Source of the DNA: Anopheles merus
Lineage: Eukaryota; Arthropoda; Insecta; Diptera; Culicidae
Direction of reading: 5' to 3'
Length of the DNA stretch: 64,000 nucleotides
Assembly: GCF_017562075.2 (NCBI RefSeq)
Contig: NC_054081.1
Coordinates: forward strand, 10,479,264 to 10,543,263
Shown here: positions 38,691-51,589 of the stretch, one piece after another
Position numbering within the stretch: the first letter of the stretch is position 1
Layout: every line of letters starts with the position of its first letter
The notes under the pieces: model-generated
Database searches by the model: none
What the model saw: only the letters and a program-made list of their open reading frames with translations
What the model was told of the DNA's origin: nothing
Translations under genes and position numbers: made by a program

Positions 38691-41600
38691 TTAAAATGTG
38701 TTCATGAGCAAATACGTGCACAGTTTTTGCTCCATGATTCGCAGAATATGTTATAAAATATGCTTGAAAGGAATGAAGACAAAAATAAAATATAATGCAA
38801 TATGTACATCTTTAAACAGTGATTGCAATGCAATTAATACTATCTTTTTTTGTAGAAGATATTCTACAAAACCATTTAAAATCGTTGCTGGCAAATGCTT
38901 CCTCACATCGAGATGTTTTCTAGAGCTCACTTAGCAGAATATGATTGTGTTTATTCCATCTTTTAGCCTCACTTGAGCTCAACCCTCTGCAACCCGTCGT
39001 ATGCCAACCGCCACCAACCTTCACATCTATTCTTCTATTCTGTCGGCCAATATTGGTCTTTTGAATATTGCATGATGCTATGCCACGTTTCGCATTACGT
39101 ACGTTGCCTTTGGATGAGCAATAAATGTGCAGCGGGCGATCGCTTTCATCTGACCTTCAAACAGGACCCCCAACAACTAATCGAATGCCCCCAGTTTTTC
39201 TGTGCTCTGAGTGCGAGAGTTTGTTCTCTATTTTCAGCTGCAGAAGATGGGAGATGGGAGAGCGTCATGAGTGCAATAAAAATTGACGAGCCGCCGCCCG
39301 TCACGCCAAAGGCTTTGAGAAGTCTACGCGCGGTGATGGTAGTTCATCAGTGCCAAACGGCACGAGCTCTTCAACTGGTGGAGTATGAATATTTATGTTG
39401 TTTATGTTTTATGTGACGCGCTGACTTCTCCGCCGTCTTCGGTCTTCGGTTCAGAACCAATATTTCGACCGGGTTCGAAAACAGTTTGTATCTGTTTTTT
39501 TACGATCTCGTGCGTTGCACAGCACAAGGACATACTCAAAAAAACAAAAACAAAAACAGCATCCATTCATCCCGGTGCTTAAGGAAGAGCTCTTACCGCG
39601 GGCATAAACCATGATGCCATCACTACATCCACAGGCCGAAGTTGCGTAGAGGTCGGATTTGTCGGATCGATCGATGCAAATAGTCGCCATGCCTCGCGGA
39701 AGCAAATGGACTTTCAAGCAGGTCGGCATCGCCGTAGCCATTAGCTCTTCGGTTGCTACTGGTGGTGCGGGTGTAACGAAGTGATGGCGAAGAATCGCAT
39801 AAATAAACATTTGGCCCAGTCAGACACACAGATGTAATAACAAACGAGCGTTCCAGAGCGGTAGGCCAAGCTAAGGATAAGGTATGGCGAGCGAAACGCA
39901 TGCAGGATCCTCTCAAAAAACCGCCTACAACCCACCCAACTTTCGTGCTGGGTGGTATCTATTTGGCACCTTATGCCATGAAGATTGCCGACCACTGTTC
40001 TAGGCCTATGCTCCGGAAAGAAAAATAGTTCAGTGAGATTCTTGGGCGGGTAGGATGAGACATTTCGTGGAACAGCTTTTTAAAAGCAACCCTAACCCAA
40101 AATGGCGTATTGGCTTAGAAATCCATGATGTGGTTAAAATAATGAACTTCCAATAATAAAAGAAAGAAATAAATAACAAAAGCACAACCGAGCCCAAATT
40201 GGAAATGTGACCTCTGTTAGATGCTGCTTTAAAGAATAGTCTGTACGTGATTTCAGGAGCAGGGAAATCTTGGCCCTAGCCCGCTTTCAGCATTGGTTGG
40301 CCGCCACTTGTGCTCGGTGGCCTAGGTCACGACATAATTGCACTGACAGGCCCATCCACTCCTACCGGACCGGCTGCGATGGCGAGCAGACAGTTTCAGC
40401 CGGCTGGTTTTTTGTCCGCAAGCAGTATAGAGTGCGTGAACGTTCGATTTCGGATGAACACACGAAATTCAATCAAGTGTATGTCCAACGTCTACACACA
40501 CATACATTCGTTCAGATATATTTGTTGCAGTTCTGTACTTCTTTAAGCGACACTGGGAAGTAATTGGGCATTTCCGGCTCCTGTCGTTGGCCCTGCCGGT
40601 AGGCCGACTCTACCTCGAAGCAGCTAATAAATATTGGAGCCGAACTTTTCAATTTCATACTGCTTCTTGGAGGGGCGCAGTTCTGAAGCGCAACGAGCAA
40701 CGCTAAGAGCAAGCGACGCTCGGTTGGGATGGGAAACTGTTTTGGGTCAGGTGTGTCTGGACACGGTGTGCTCTCTGTGCAGTTTATCCGGCAGTGAAGG
40801 AAGAGGCGGAGTGAGGTGGTGGTTCGGGATTCCTACATTAAAGAGAAGATCTCGCTCCGTCCGCAACGAAACTGGTTAGCCATGGTGCCATGGAGCATGG
40901 TGCCATGGAGCATGGTGCCGTGACTGGGATTCGAACCTCCCTCATGGGAAGTTCCGCACTAGCGAAAGTCTGTATATTCCCATTCTCCTGACATCCCACC
41001 TACAGATGTGTGGCCTTTCCTAGTGCGATGTGTTTTTTCTCGCGAGCCCTGAGTCTCAGACAACTTTACGGTTATGAGGAATAGGGGGGTATTCTGACTA
41101 TTTCGACTACAACCTGGGAACACCATGTGATTACTACATTTATACATTGAAGTGTTGTGCAGTGCTCTGTTAAATCGTTTTATTTTATTTCAAACCAACC
41201 TGCTAAACCAACAGATTTCACTCTGCAAAGGTACGGCACCATCATCCAGACATTAAGGTTTCATGCTATTTGGAACGGGAACGGCGTAGGCAGTATGTTT
41301 CCTTTGCAGGCGTACGATGTACGAGCGAGAGTTGCGCGAATTCTTGCGTTGTTTTGGCAACTGGTGCTGGGCTTAGGACCACATTCGCCGTCCGCCGTCT
41401 GCGGCGTACTTTTTGCAGGAGTTTGATTTGCGATTTACCTCTTTCCGGTGCGCTTACCGGTACGGACGCTCCTTCTAGCCACCGCTGCCCAGCCCCACCT
41501 AGACACGGGAACGGAGGCGCTGGAGAGAGAGAGAGAGATCGGATATTTATTAAAATGTTTATCCCACTTAAGCTGATGCTGGAAATTGAGTTTTCCAGTT

Positions 41601-42045
41601 GCGGGGATTGGGGACAACGTTGCTAGAAAACCTCCGCGCCCAACAGCGCTGCTCCATCGTTTTGTTAATGGAAGCAGTAAAGTTCAACAGTGGACTGGCA
41701 CCTCCGCCATTCGCTAAGAACGAAAAAAAAAGCAAAATAAAAAAATGAGGTTTTATGAAATAAATTATACATGATGGATAATCCGTATCCATTATATTGC
41801 TCCCATGTGCTTCAAAGCGAAGGTGTGCACGTGGAGTGGACTCCTATCTCCCTTTTTTACTGTGTACTCTGTCTGCCAGCAGAGACGGGACACTCCAGGC
41901 ATATTCTTCGGTTTGGGTTTTCTGTTCGCAAATCCCAGCCCAGGTTAAGGCAATTTGAGCTCGGTTTGCAGGGAGAAGAGGTAGCGGTATGTTTGCATAC
42001 CATCTGGACTCGTTACGGGTAGTGGGAGGGTCGTTCGAATCTTTC
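38691..42045. other. Non-coding stretch with one exon candidate and a small tandem repeat
   Basis: It contains the candidate exon at 39597-39758 and a 15-bp tandem ATGGTGCCATGGAGC repeated nearly three times at about 40880-40922. That repeat is followed by GGGATTCGAACC, which read on the minus strand resembles a tRNA B box and may mark a SINE relic. Several frames of 60-150 codons overlap on both strands without domains. Confidence 0.35.
39597..39758 (-). CDS. Candidate coding exon of an unidentified minus-strand gene
   Basis: On the minus strand the sequence CACCCGCACCACCAG precedes 53 codons that end at a consensus donor CGCG|GTAAGAGC. The peptide includes MPTCLKVHLLPRGMATICID and SDLYATSACGCSDGIMVYAR and is compositionally varied, as a folded domain would be. 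The exon ends in phase 1, compatible with acceptor 6821 of the candidate terminal exon. It also contains ATG codons, so it might be a first coding exon. The plus strand is open over neighbouring bases, and I cannot match it to a family. Confidence 0.3.
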
Positions 42046-42276
42046 CAGGGGTTTGCAGGAGTTCTCATAGTTTTGGAACACTCCTGTTTGGCTCCTCCGT
42101 GCCTGGAGGTGAACCTAATATGATGAAAATTTGACTTTGAGGCACCCGTACTTGGGACAGCCACATTGGAGATTCCTATTAGATTCCAAAATCGGAGCCC
42201 ATCACTTTAAGTTAACTAAGGTGCCATAAAGAGTTAAAAAGTGTCCTAAAATAATGAGAGCCACTGAAAAACTCTG
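42046..42276. mobile_element. Fold-back MITE with TA duplication, diverged copy 3
   Basis: The left end, CAGGGGTTTGCAGGAGTTCT followed by CATAGTTTTGGAACACT, and the right end, read inward CAGAGTTTTTCAGTGGCTCT, match the TA-flanked family at 16355 and 22194. TA follows the right end at 42277-42278. The left TA is lost. This copy is more diverged than the other two. Confidence 0.7.
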
Positions 42277-42278
42277 TA

Positions 42279-44401
42279 CGATCCATTTGTTGGAGTTTCT
42301 TGTCGAACGAAATTCTCCTTTAATCTTGATTTAAGGAGAATCTTGAGAAAGGTAGGGGAAGAGATTAGTGCGTTTATTTATTACACAAATACAAAATGGT
42401 GTTGCTTTACGGCCGCCAAATCTTCCCGATGACGCGTGTGTCAAGCTTTACGATGTCTGCGCTTGCTCATGCTCACCTTGATTATAAGTTTTCGCATTAG
42501 TGACACTGTATTATTGCACCCCTCGAAAGCGGTACGTCCATGCAGGCTGGTTCGGTTCGTCCAGATAGACAAAAACATTTGGAGGTACGTGGTACCACCG
42601 CTCAGGGTTTGGCTGAGCAGTGGGCAGCTGTAAATGAGGCGAACCGATTTTATTGAGCACTTTGAAGTGCGAGCGCCTCAATGAGCCTGGCTTGCCCTAC
42701 GACCGCAGACACGATCTCAGTCCGCTCGGATTCATTTTGTTGCCACCGTGGCTAATGCTTACTGATTGAAAGTTATGACACCCTTACCGACGTGATTACC
42801 ACGACCCGACTGGCGGCGGCGGTATGTCCACATAAGTTCAGCAGGAGGGAGTGCGTTTGCGTTACTTCCCTGTGTCTGTGTGAGAACCTTGTTATGTGCA
42901 TACATACATATATTCCAATCAAAACTGGAATCCGCAGGGAATTTTCGATTTCGGCTATTGCCAATCCATTGGCCATCTTGGGATAGATTCGGCCCAGTTT
43001 TGGTTGCTGAGGACCTACCGAGCTTCTTAGGTGGCGTTTGGAGCTGGAAGTACACGGCCAGTGTAGGCTGTATCCGTATGGGTAGGTGGTAGGTGTGAAG
43101 TGGACCCGTTCTTACCTAGCTCCAGAGAAATAGGTAGTTCGTATCTTCATCATTCAATATCCCAAGGATCTCCGAACGCCTATTATCCACCAGCGACGCC
43201 AGACACAAGTGCGAGTACGGTGTTGCTGACGTCTAGCGCTCGCATAAAGAAGCTCTTCAGATCTCCTCCGCCGGCTTCACCCACTTCAGAGCAGCTACGG
43301 CGAGGCACACAGATCCTGCCATCCCTTCTTATCGGTTCACCTGGGGCGGTCCCCAGGCACAGTCGCGACCGCACCAGTCTTGAGTGAGTGGCAAGTGAAA
43401 ATTGATGGCCCTTCACGCAAACCGGCATCGGCTAACGGTGTGCTGGTGCGACACTCTCTACCCCCTCTTCTCCTCGCGCACGCATGTGAGACATCAAGAG
43501 TGGGCTGTGGGCGTGCGGGATGGTATGAAGTAAATTGAAATATTACCATCATCATTACGATGCCATGTGCATGTGTAGTACAAATTGGGCTCTTCCGGGA
43601 GCGGCGACAGCGGAGGTTCTGCACGCGAAGAAGCACGGACGCCGTCCAGGCCCGGTCGGAGTGGTGGGAAGCTGAGGAGAAGGCAATGTCACGAACGTAC
43701 CCGGGAAGACGGATGGCACTATTCGATGGGGAACATTCGTGCCGCATAGCGGTCCTGCGACGTCAAACCGATACAAATCCATTTATAATTTTGCAATCCG
43801 GCTCCTCCTGTGGGTCCCACTCGGTTGGCGAGAAATCAAGAAGAAGCGCTCATCGTTCATCCTTTTGCCCGAATCTCACATTTATCCGGAATTGAGGATT
43901 AGAGCATATTGGAAGTGATGAATCAAGCGCTGCCTACACATTTAATGGGACTCATTAAAACGGAGCCCTCCCTCATCCCGGTCAGGTTGTATTGCGCCAT
44001 AATAACACTCCACACCAACACATGTGGTGTATCGAGAGAGAGAAAGAGAGAGCGAGAGAGAGACAGTGCACGGAGTACTGTTTTCACAGGCGCTGAATGG
44101 CGACCGGGAAGACACAACGTACACAATTGGGGCTCGTTTGTGTCACTTTGCTCATTAGACAATTTAGCGAAGCGCATCAATTTCTTGGTAATCGAGCGGA
44201 GGGGAAGGGGGCTGCCGTTTTGGTCGTGGAATGCAACAATGCGCCTGCCAGCGTCTACTGCTAATGGTAGTGCTTGATGCCATCCCGGTAGTGTGGGGAA
44301 CACTTGTTGCAATCAGCTTCAGAAGCCGCCGGGCAGGCATTGCACATGATTTGAGAGATGATTTAATTATCGTTCAATTAGTGCGTCATTCCAAACGATG
44401 G

Positions 44402-44454
<53 letters not shown>

Positions 44455-46153
44455 TGCGCATTACGGCAGCTTACAATTTGGCAGGCAGCCCAGCATGCCG
44501 AAACAATTAAGTTTGTGTATCAGTGCTTAGAAGTTGGGTTGGAGGGATCAGCAATTCATTTCTCCAAAATTGTTTGGTGGTGTATCGGTGACGGATCCAG
44601 TAGCAAACTGAAATGATTGCAATAATGTTGTAATACTATCTGAGCGTGTGTGTGTGTGTTTTTTAAATCTAGACACTTTACCGACTTTATGCACGGCAGT
44701 AATCGAAGGAATAGGAATCGAATCGCTCGAACATTGTCGAATATCTGTCGAAGACGACAACCCTTTTTTTTCGCGCACACGGCAATCACTTTGCAATCAC
44801 AGCCCGGTGTGGCTCAAATTTCTAGCTCGTCATGCAAGATGTTGCACTCCGCCCGCTGCTCCTAACGCATTCAGTGCTCCAGCGGATAAATGAGCGGCGG
44901 TACACCGGGCAGGAAGTCGTCACGCCGGCAGCCGGCCGCCCCTATTTCAATATCCGATTGCTGCCCATGCCATCGGGCGGGTTCGACATCGAGCGTGTTT
45001 TATTAGCCCGGCCGTGCCGTACCCGGTTCCTGCTGCCCGCACACGTGCTGCTTGCCGAAATCGGAACAGCGAACGCGCGACAGCCGGCAGTGATGTGGTT
45101 TGCGGAATGTTTCGATTAGCATACGATTTACATGAAACCTTAAAGACAGCCCGGGAGCGCTTTTGCGGGAGCAATTATGCTGGGCCCGGTTGCATATTCG
45201 GCACGTTGCGGGGAGTGGAGAAGGGAAGGGGGAGAGGGGGGGGGGGTGAGGGTTAGGTTTGGTTTTCGTGTAACGATGTCGGACTACCTCGAGCTCGGAG
45301 CAACCTGGTGATAATGATGTAGCGCGCGATGGCATCAAATGAACTTCAACGTCGAATGTTTCAAGGCTTTTCCTTTTAAAAGATTATAAAGCGAGAAAGC
45401 GTTGAAAGATTTCCACGCGGGAGACTTAACGGTCGGTTGTTAAGCTTAGCTCGGGCGAAAAGTGGAATGTTGCCGCTTCCCCTGCAACGGCAACACATAT
45501 GGCAGGTTGGCTCCTTGTGTGGTGTTTGTTTTTTTTTTTTAGCTACATTAGCCTCCGTAAGTGATGGCTCTGAGCTCTGGGGATGTTTTATTTTCGCGCT
45601 ACCGGTTGCGGAAGCGGGGAATTTTACGAATATGGTGTTGTGGCGTTTCGAGAATGTTACAAAGCTACTAAAGCAGTCAGATTGGTGATCATTCTGACAT
45701 CAATAGAAAAAAAAAACTTGATGTTTGTTGCATTTGAACAGTTCCAAAAAATCACAAAAATGTAAGAAAAATCCTAGATTATTAAAAATGCTTCAAATTT
45801 ATTTGGGCATTTCAAAATAATAGCCTCACCTTAGTTTTCTTGCAATAATCGGCATAAAACAACTTAAACTAATCGGGATGATTTATCCGACATTGATACT
45901 CCAGCATTTCTGAGAAGCTCTTAGTGTAAGGTTTCCGAAATTGGTAACCTAATTCTTCAGGAAAATGAGATTCTGCAGGTGGCGTACTTCCAAGGAAAGC
46001 TAAACTGGTTCGCGTTGGAACATTGATGGAACGCTATTACGCAGTTGTCCATATATGACCCCGAAACATGGATGTTGAACTCTTTTGATATAATTTTAAA
46101 CAAGCTGCAAAATTGTTTCTCAAGAAAAATCGACCTGACATCTAAATTCTATG
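42279..46153. other. Non-coding stretch, locally GC-rich
   Basis: Frames of 80-136 codons overlap on both strands (42436-45338). The plus frame ending HSRDRTSLE at 43387 and the minus frame around PPNVFVYLDEP near 42570 look protein-like but lack decisive splice support. A GT microsatellite sits at 44405-44452. No gene is called. Confidence 0.35.
44405..44452. repeat. GT dinucleotide microsatellite
   Basis: Perfect GT run of about 24 units. Confidence 0.95.
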
Positions 46154-47705
46154 GAGTGCTGTTAATGTCATAAAAAAATCTGACTGAAACAAAATCCATG
46201 TCAGCATCACGTGCTCAATTGTGACGACCAGAGTTGATACTTAAAACGATTGGTGTGACCAATACATGCTTTGTGACATTGTTGCGACTATTCGATTGGT
46301 CTGTCACTATGTTACAATTGTTACTGATATAAATTCTGTATAATGTCACTGACATAGTCATGACAAATTCCGGCTGACACAAAATCATGTCAGCGTCATG
46401 AGCTCTACTGTGATAATCAAAGATGAGACTCGGACAGTTGGACCATCACATTCCTGTGCGACATTTTGTACAGCAAGAGTTCACTCATTTGGTCGCGACA
46501 TTTTCTGTCGCTGATCATCACGATAGTCATGGGAGATATACGGTGCTTGCGATTGGTTCCAAGAAACAAAAGTAGTACGTTTTCTCGCTCTGTTTCACCC
46601 GACAGACTATCAAACTAGAGAGAGCGAGAGAGTGAAAGCATGCACGGCTTGAGGCCACACGCCAAGTATATTCCAAGAATGTGATTATCACCGATGGGAA
46701 ATCTGGTGACCAAGTGAGTGAGCAAGAGTTGAGTCTTTTGTTTTGCTGTGCAGGAAAACTCTTAAGATTCTTCCAAAAATATGTTTAAAATATGCGGTTT
46801 TCAGCCATTATACATTTAAGCTTCTTTTCCTTTTGCTTGCAGTGGGTGGTTATTCTTCAAATTCTATTTTTTTTTTTAACATGTTGCTATTAACTGTTCA
46901 CTGAATGTACCAAATCAGTAATACGTATTTAAAGAACTGTCATATTCAGAAAACCGCGAATGTCGAATAGCGTACATCAGGTTCCGTGTATCTCGGAGAT
47001 TATCTGTACGTGGAGAGTCTTCAAACTTGTTAGTCTGCACAAGTGCTAAAGCTATGTGCTGTTTAAAACTATCTTAGCCACACAGAAAGCACTAGCAATC
47101 GACTGAATTTGTGATCAGGAAAGTCCTCTTGATCTTGAGCCAATGTAATCTTTTTAATTGCACAAGATTGTTGTTTTGTGTATCCAACATCTGTCATCCA
47201 TGTTTTAATATTGATAAACTAATTCATAATTTACATGACAAATAGAACAATGATTTTCACGTCATGTTTATTAGAGCAAAGCTTTGAAAAAGCTTTTCAA
47301 GGCAATTTCCTTGGCATCGATTTCTGCTCATATTAAGACAGCATAGTAACTCTCAAATAATTCTCAACCAATATTATGATTTTATATTCGTCATTTCATT
47401 GCCGTCTCAAGCACATATCCATAGCGATAAGCTGTAATTTTGATAGTTTATTTTCACTTTACAGCTTGATGATCTAGACATGGGTTTAACAAGTAGTCTT
47501 AACAGAGTTCTGTAGATGGGCCCTTTCAGTCTTATGAGAGTTGTAATGTATTCTTATAAGGTCATACTAGAAATTCAAATGAATAAGGAAGACTTTATGG
47601 AATAACCGTAACAACAACGTTCAAGCTAAAATAAAATTTAAAATGTTCCTTGAGTTGTGTATCGTCAATGAGTATCAAGCTACCACGGATATGTTCATTG
47701 TTTCC
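46154..47705 (+). mobile_element. Broken relative of the 32540 hAT-like element
   Basis: From GAGTGCTG at 46154 through about 46747 the order of motifs follows the 32540-33487 element: AATGTCATAAAAA, GACTGAAACAAAATCC, CATGTCAGCATCA, GGTCTGTCACTATGTTAC, GACATAGTCATGAC, GATATACGG, CCAAGTGAGTGAGCAAGAGT. The matching tail segment (ATCAAGCTACCACGGATAT) appears only at about 47665, so roughly 900 bp of unrelated DNA interrupts the copy. Both TIRs are damaged or missing. Confidence 0.65.
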
Positions 47706-48033
47706 GTTGGTGGCGATTAGAAGCGGAATAGCTTAGTTCCAAAGCAGACCTAATTTCCTTAGCAATAATCTACTCAACGTCGAGACGCCTTGATTAAAAT
47801 AAGTCTGAATGTCTGTTGTACAATTTTACACTTATTGGCTATGGGAAGTCATTTGGGAGTATTAAATGAGCACCGTAGACTACACGCACAATGATATTCA
47901 ATAGATTTATCAATAATCCCGAAGACTTTTAAATGTTGTTACACCAATGTTACACTTCAACTAGTCATTGGAGCGGCAATGTTTCGGCAATTAATCCTTG
48001 TTTTATGACACAAGTTGTTTTTAAAAGCACATA
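47706..48033. other. Non-coding spacer
   Basis: AT-rich DNA with nothing recognised between the broken hAT-like copy and the Tc1-like end. Confidence 0.45.
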
Positions 48034-48262
48034 CAGTGTCGGACAAATCAATAGGACCACTGATCAATTTATTATTCACTTATCATATTTCATTACCTAA
48101 AGTGAATCAATCTTTACCAAACTTTCATGAAAGCACTATTAGATTGTTGGCTTTAAGGCTGTTTTTAAAGTTTGTTGATAAGTTAACAAACAAAAAAGTA
48201 ATTATAAGAAATGGTAAAAAAACCCAAAAAATCATGCGCCAAAATAATAGAACCAGTTCAGG
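48034..48262 (+). mobile_element. Solo Tc1-like terminal inverted repeat
   Basis: After a TA the sequence CAGTGTCGGACAAATCAATA followed by GGACCACTG matches the ends of Tc1-type transposons. About 200 bp inside, GCGCCAAAATAATAGAACCAG repeats the end motif in the same orientation, the direct-repeat-within-inverted-repeat arrangement of some Tc1 elements. No transposase and no opposite end were found, so this is a stranded end. Confidence 0.6.
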
Positions 48263-51200
48263 GAATTTGAATATAATAATCATTTATTATTATAAGATAA
48301 AAGTTTTTTTATGTAATTAAGTTGTCGGATAACTTTACTTAAATTAATGAACAAATGCGTATACATTTTTTGTTGTTGTAGGAGCGCTTAGTGGAGCGGC
48401 ATGTCGCGCACTGCGTGACTCGAAAACATGTGATTTTTTTGCTCATTTTTTCCCCATACTCAAGGAATGGTATAAATTGGCAAAAACTAGGTGAGGCTTT
48501 GATTATGAAACGCAGTGTACAAAAACAAGTGATGAAAGTAAGGATATGAAATTGTAAAACGGGTTTACAATTTAAACAAAATTCCATTGCATACCTTCGG
48601 GCGCTTAGCCAGCGGGTAATGATTACGCTTTGTCCAACATTTACTTTAATTTGTGTTTCCTCTTAAACCCACACGGTAGCGACCTTTGGTCTTATGTTCC
48701 TTTCGTGCCTGAACGTGACACTCAGTAATCCGCCATCCGTCCCCGCCCTCACCCATTACGGGTGGTGGTTCCGTAAGCGTACGTTACAAAAACCCAACCC
48801 CACCTCACTGCTGCGATTGGTTCGGTGGCTAAACAAATGCTGTAAGCTTACGCTAACCCTCCCTTGGGAGATTAGTTTTTAGTTGATGGCTTGGTCCAGC
48901 GCATGGTCCCCGCTGCACGGCAACCGGCTAAGCCCTATCCAAAGTACCCTATCCAGCGAATGCCAGCAGCGAAAGTTCCTGCTAAAGTCAGTATTTTAAA
49001 CGACACACGCACACACACACACACATACGCCCGCAAACATATATGACACTGTTGAAGTGCACTCGAGTGGTTCGATGTGAACTTGTTTTATCTTGCTTTT
49101 CCGCCGGCTGCCGGAGCAAAATCACGCGCCAAGCTGCACGCTTTACCCGCACCGAAGCTGTAAACTGTGCGAGTTATCAAAGTCAAAAGTTGCCTCGAAA
49201 AGCAAACTTTCTAAACTTACTTTGTCCAGTGACGCACGCTGTCGTGGGAAGAGGGGGAGCAAGCTCAAGAGAAAGAAAAAACAAAAGTCCCATCGCATAA
49301 AAATGAGAAGCGTGGGAAATGATGCCACACAGCGCCCCTTTTGCGCACTGTTAAAGTCCCGCAAGATGGGGACGCGCGCGCGCGCCGGCGATCGTTTGTA
49401 CTATTCGACAATTTAAAAAGCGATATTTGTGCTGTGCAAAGCGAACTGAGGTTGATAAGTGGCTGCAACAGGGGGGTGGGGGGAAAGGGCCTCGCACCAA
49501 AACTCCCTTCGGGCGAATGGGCGCAAGCGGAGCAAGATTCGGAGCGGAAAAGATCGGACCGATTCGGCCGAAAAAGGGACACGGACCCGCAATTCAGGTA
49601 CCCTTTTCGGATCGTCCCATCCTTCCCTTTCTTAGAGCAGCAGTGGTGGTGGTGGTGGTGGTGGTGGTGGAAGAAGTAGTAGTAACAAAAAAAAGGAAAA
49701 GCCTCCCGGCACGCACAATGCAGAACTTTTACCACCCTGTCCCTCACTCCTGTGCCCGCAAAATCTCTGCACGGAGGGGATATTAAAATAGTCCATGTTG
49801 ATAAAACGCTTCCTTTTGCGGGGCGGGGGCGGACGCAGCTTTTAACGGTTTCGCTCGAGGAGAGGTTTTTTTCCTCCATGTGTTGCATTGGGGGAGGGAG
49901 GGGGGGGGGGGTCGGGTTTTCCGTAGCGCGGGGAATGGGATCGCAAAACTGTGCTACAAAACCGTGTTACGCGTTAAGTACTAGTCGAGACATTAAAACA
50001 TTCGCCTCGGTAAGGGGGAGAAAATTGGAATTGGGGCGTCCCAACACTGAGCACCTCCGTGAATGGTGTGTAGCATAGTTTTTCGAGGAAGCCTCTTCTC
50101 TGTTTCGTTGCGCGCGCTACAAAACGATAGCGTGGAACATTCCCTGTAAAATGCCCAAAAGGGAACGAAACAAAAAAAAAGCACACGAATCGAGCGATAA
50201 TGAAAGCAAGCGAACAAACCCCTTGTTGCAATGATGATGATGATGATGTGAATCTCCCTGTAGATCGGGTTTTAGTCTTTATCTTTACATTTGACTGCCT
50301 TCATTTGTAGCTCCTGTCTTGGGGATATATATATGTGTGTGTGTATGTTTTTTCTCTTCATTCTATTCTTCTCTGCTGGTTAAATTCGGTTATCGGAACG
50401 CAATCGGAATCCTGCGCACAGCCCCAGGGCGGTAAAACCAGGAGAAAGGTTCTCTCCGGTACATAGTGGCGTACACTGCAACGGTTGCTGGAGTATAGGC
50501 GCCCTTCAAAACCCCATCGCTCGCAGCAACAGCTTCAAAGTGGTGGCATGGAGCGTAAGGAAAATAACAAAAAAAAAACTGGTAACACCGAAATTTGCAA
50601 TCCTCACGAAACTCAACACACAGCCTTTACCAAACAGGGTACGGCGCTGCTCATCGGGAACGGAAGTTGGGAAAGGGATGAGTAGCAGGCCAACTTCTCC
50701 GGCGCTTTTGATGGACACGTGAACGTATCGGAAACTGTTGCTGTTTGCTCCGCACGCTCTTCTCACCTCCTGATTATTATCGCTCAATTGTGCATGTGAG
50801 TTCGAGGGGGGGGGGGGGGTTTGTGGAAAAGGAACCCTTGCGCCGCTCGCTGGCTTGGGAATTCATTTAACCGTCCCTCTGGATTGCTTCGTTTTGGTGT
50901 ACTGTGTGGAGAAGGAAAAGATGTGGAGAGTTGGGACTTGCTTTTTGAAAACTTTGGTCCCTCTGAGCTACGGGACGTTTTCCTCTTTTAGGGATTTGTG
51001 CTCCTCTGGCGACTGTTACGTATTTATCACAATAACACTGATTTTCTGTAATTTTAATGTCCATCTATTATTTCCCAGTGATTGTTTCAATTTGTTGATC
51101 GTCCGCAAATAATGAAAACAGCTGCAAGTTCAAACGCTGCTACCAGTGCCGCAGCAGTGGAGCTTGTGTTTTACGAACACTTTATTCTCATCGATTATTT

Positions 51201-51369
51201 TCATTTTCAAAGAAGTCCTTGCGGGTGTTGTTAACTATTTGAATTTGTTTTTGAAATGTTGATAACTCTTTTTATATAAATACGTGTGTCAAATTAGAGT
51301 TGAATGTAATCTTAACTTAATTTTGAATAATTTTTAAGTTAGTAAAATGTTATCTTTAAGGCTACTTGG
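48263..51369. other. Non-coding stretch with GGT and poly-G runs
   Basis: It contains a GGT microsatellite at 49643-49670, G runs near 49890-49911 and at 50806-50819, and a TA/TG run near 50323-50345. A 207-codon minus-strand frame (49265-49888) runs through the GGT repeat as poly-His and shows no domain. No gene was recognised. Confidence 0.4.
49643..49670. repeat. GGT trinucleotide microsatellite
   Basis: About nine perfect GGT units, giving poly-Val, poly-Trp or poly-His in the frames that cross it. Confidence 0.95.
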
Positions 51370-51490
51370 CTACTTCTACTTGGCGTGACGTCCTACGCGG
51401 ACATGCCAGCTGATACAGGTTGTCGGGATTTACTCAGAATCACGCAGCTGGATAGTCAGTTGAGAAAGCAACCTGTGTGCAATGAAGTAG
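51370..51490 (-). mobile_element. Degenerate SINE fragment
   Basis: The reverse complement contains CCTGTATCAGCTGGCATGTC then CGCGTAGGACGTCACGCCAAG, matching the 3' half of the SINE at 37670 (CTGTATAGGCTGGCATGACC then ACGTAGGTCGTTACTCCAAG). The tRNA-like 5' part is not recognisable. Confidence 0.55.
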
Positions 51491-51589
51491 ATGATGAGTG
51501 TACGTCATGATAGTCTTTGCCTAGCATCCATCATTGTTAGGCCTGTTTGAATCACACTAGAGTGAGGATGGTTATTAAGGTTCTGTTTA

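Noticed and set aside
39820..40035. Plus-strand frame containing FVLGGIYLAPYAMKIADH
   Set aside because: It looks protein-like but begins without ATG or a convincing acceptor and sits next to the opposite-strand exon candidate at 39597.
40336..40360. AATTGCACTGACAGGCCC resembling the seed of miR-92
   Set aside because: Only the seed agrees with the known miRNA and I could not see a flanking hairpin arm.
40900..41090. GGTTCGAATCCC on the minus strand as a possible tRNA gene
   Set aside because: The surrounding bases do not form a T arm or acceptor stem, and the A-box-like string is too close. At best it is a SINE relic.
42520..42680. Minus-strand block containing PPNVFVYLDEP that could be a terminal exon
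   Set aside because: It is only about 54 codons, with a plausible CTCATTTACAG acceptor but no poly(A) signal that I could tie to it. The plus strand is equally open.
43100..43387. 95-codon plus frame ending in HSRDRTSLE, protein-like in look
   Set aside because: The start codon is not ATG, the candidate acceptors upstream are ambiguous, and the opposite strand is open too. It was not strong enough to list as an exon.
45900..46100. Possible third RTE-like LINE relic (YDPETWML-like reading near 46060)
   Set aside because: Only a few residues resemble the ETWTL motif and nothing around it aligns.
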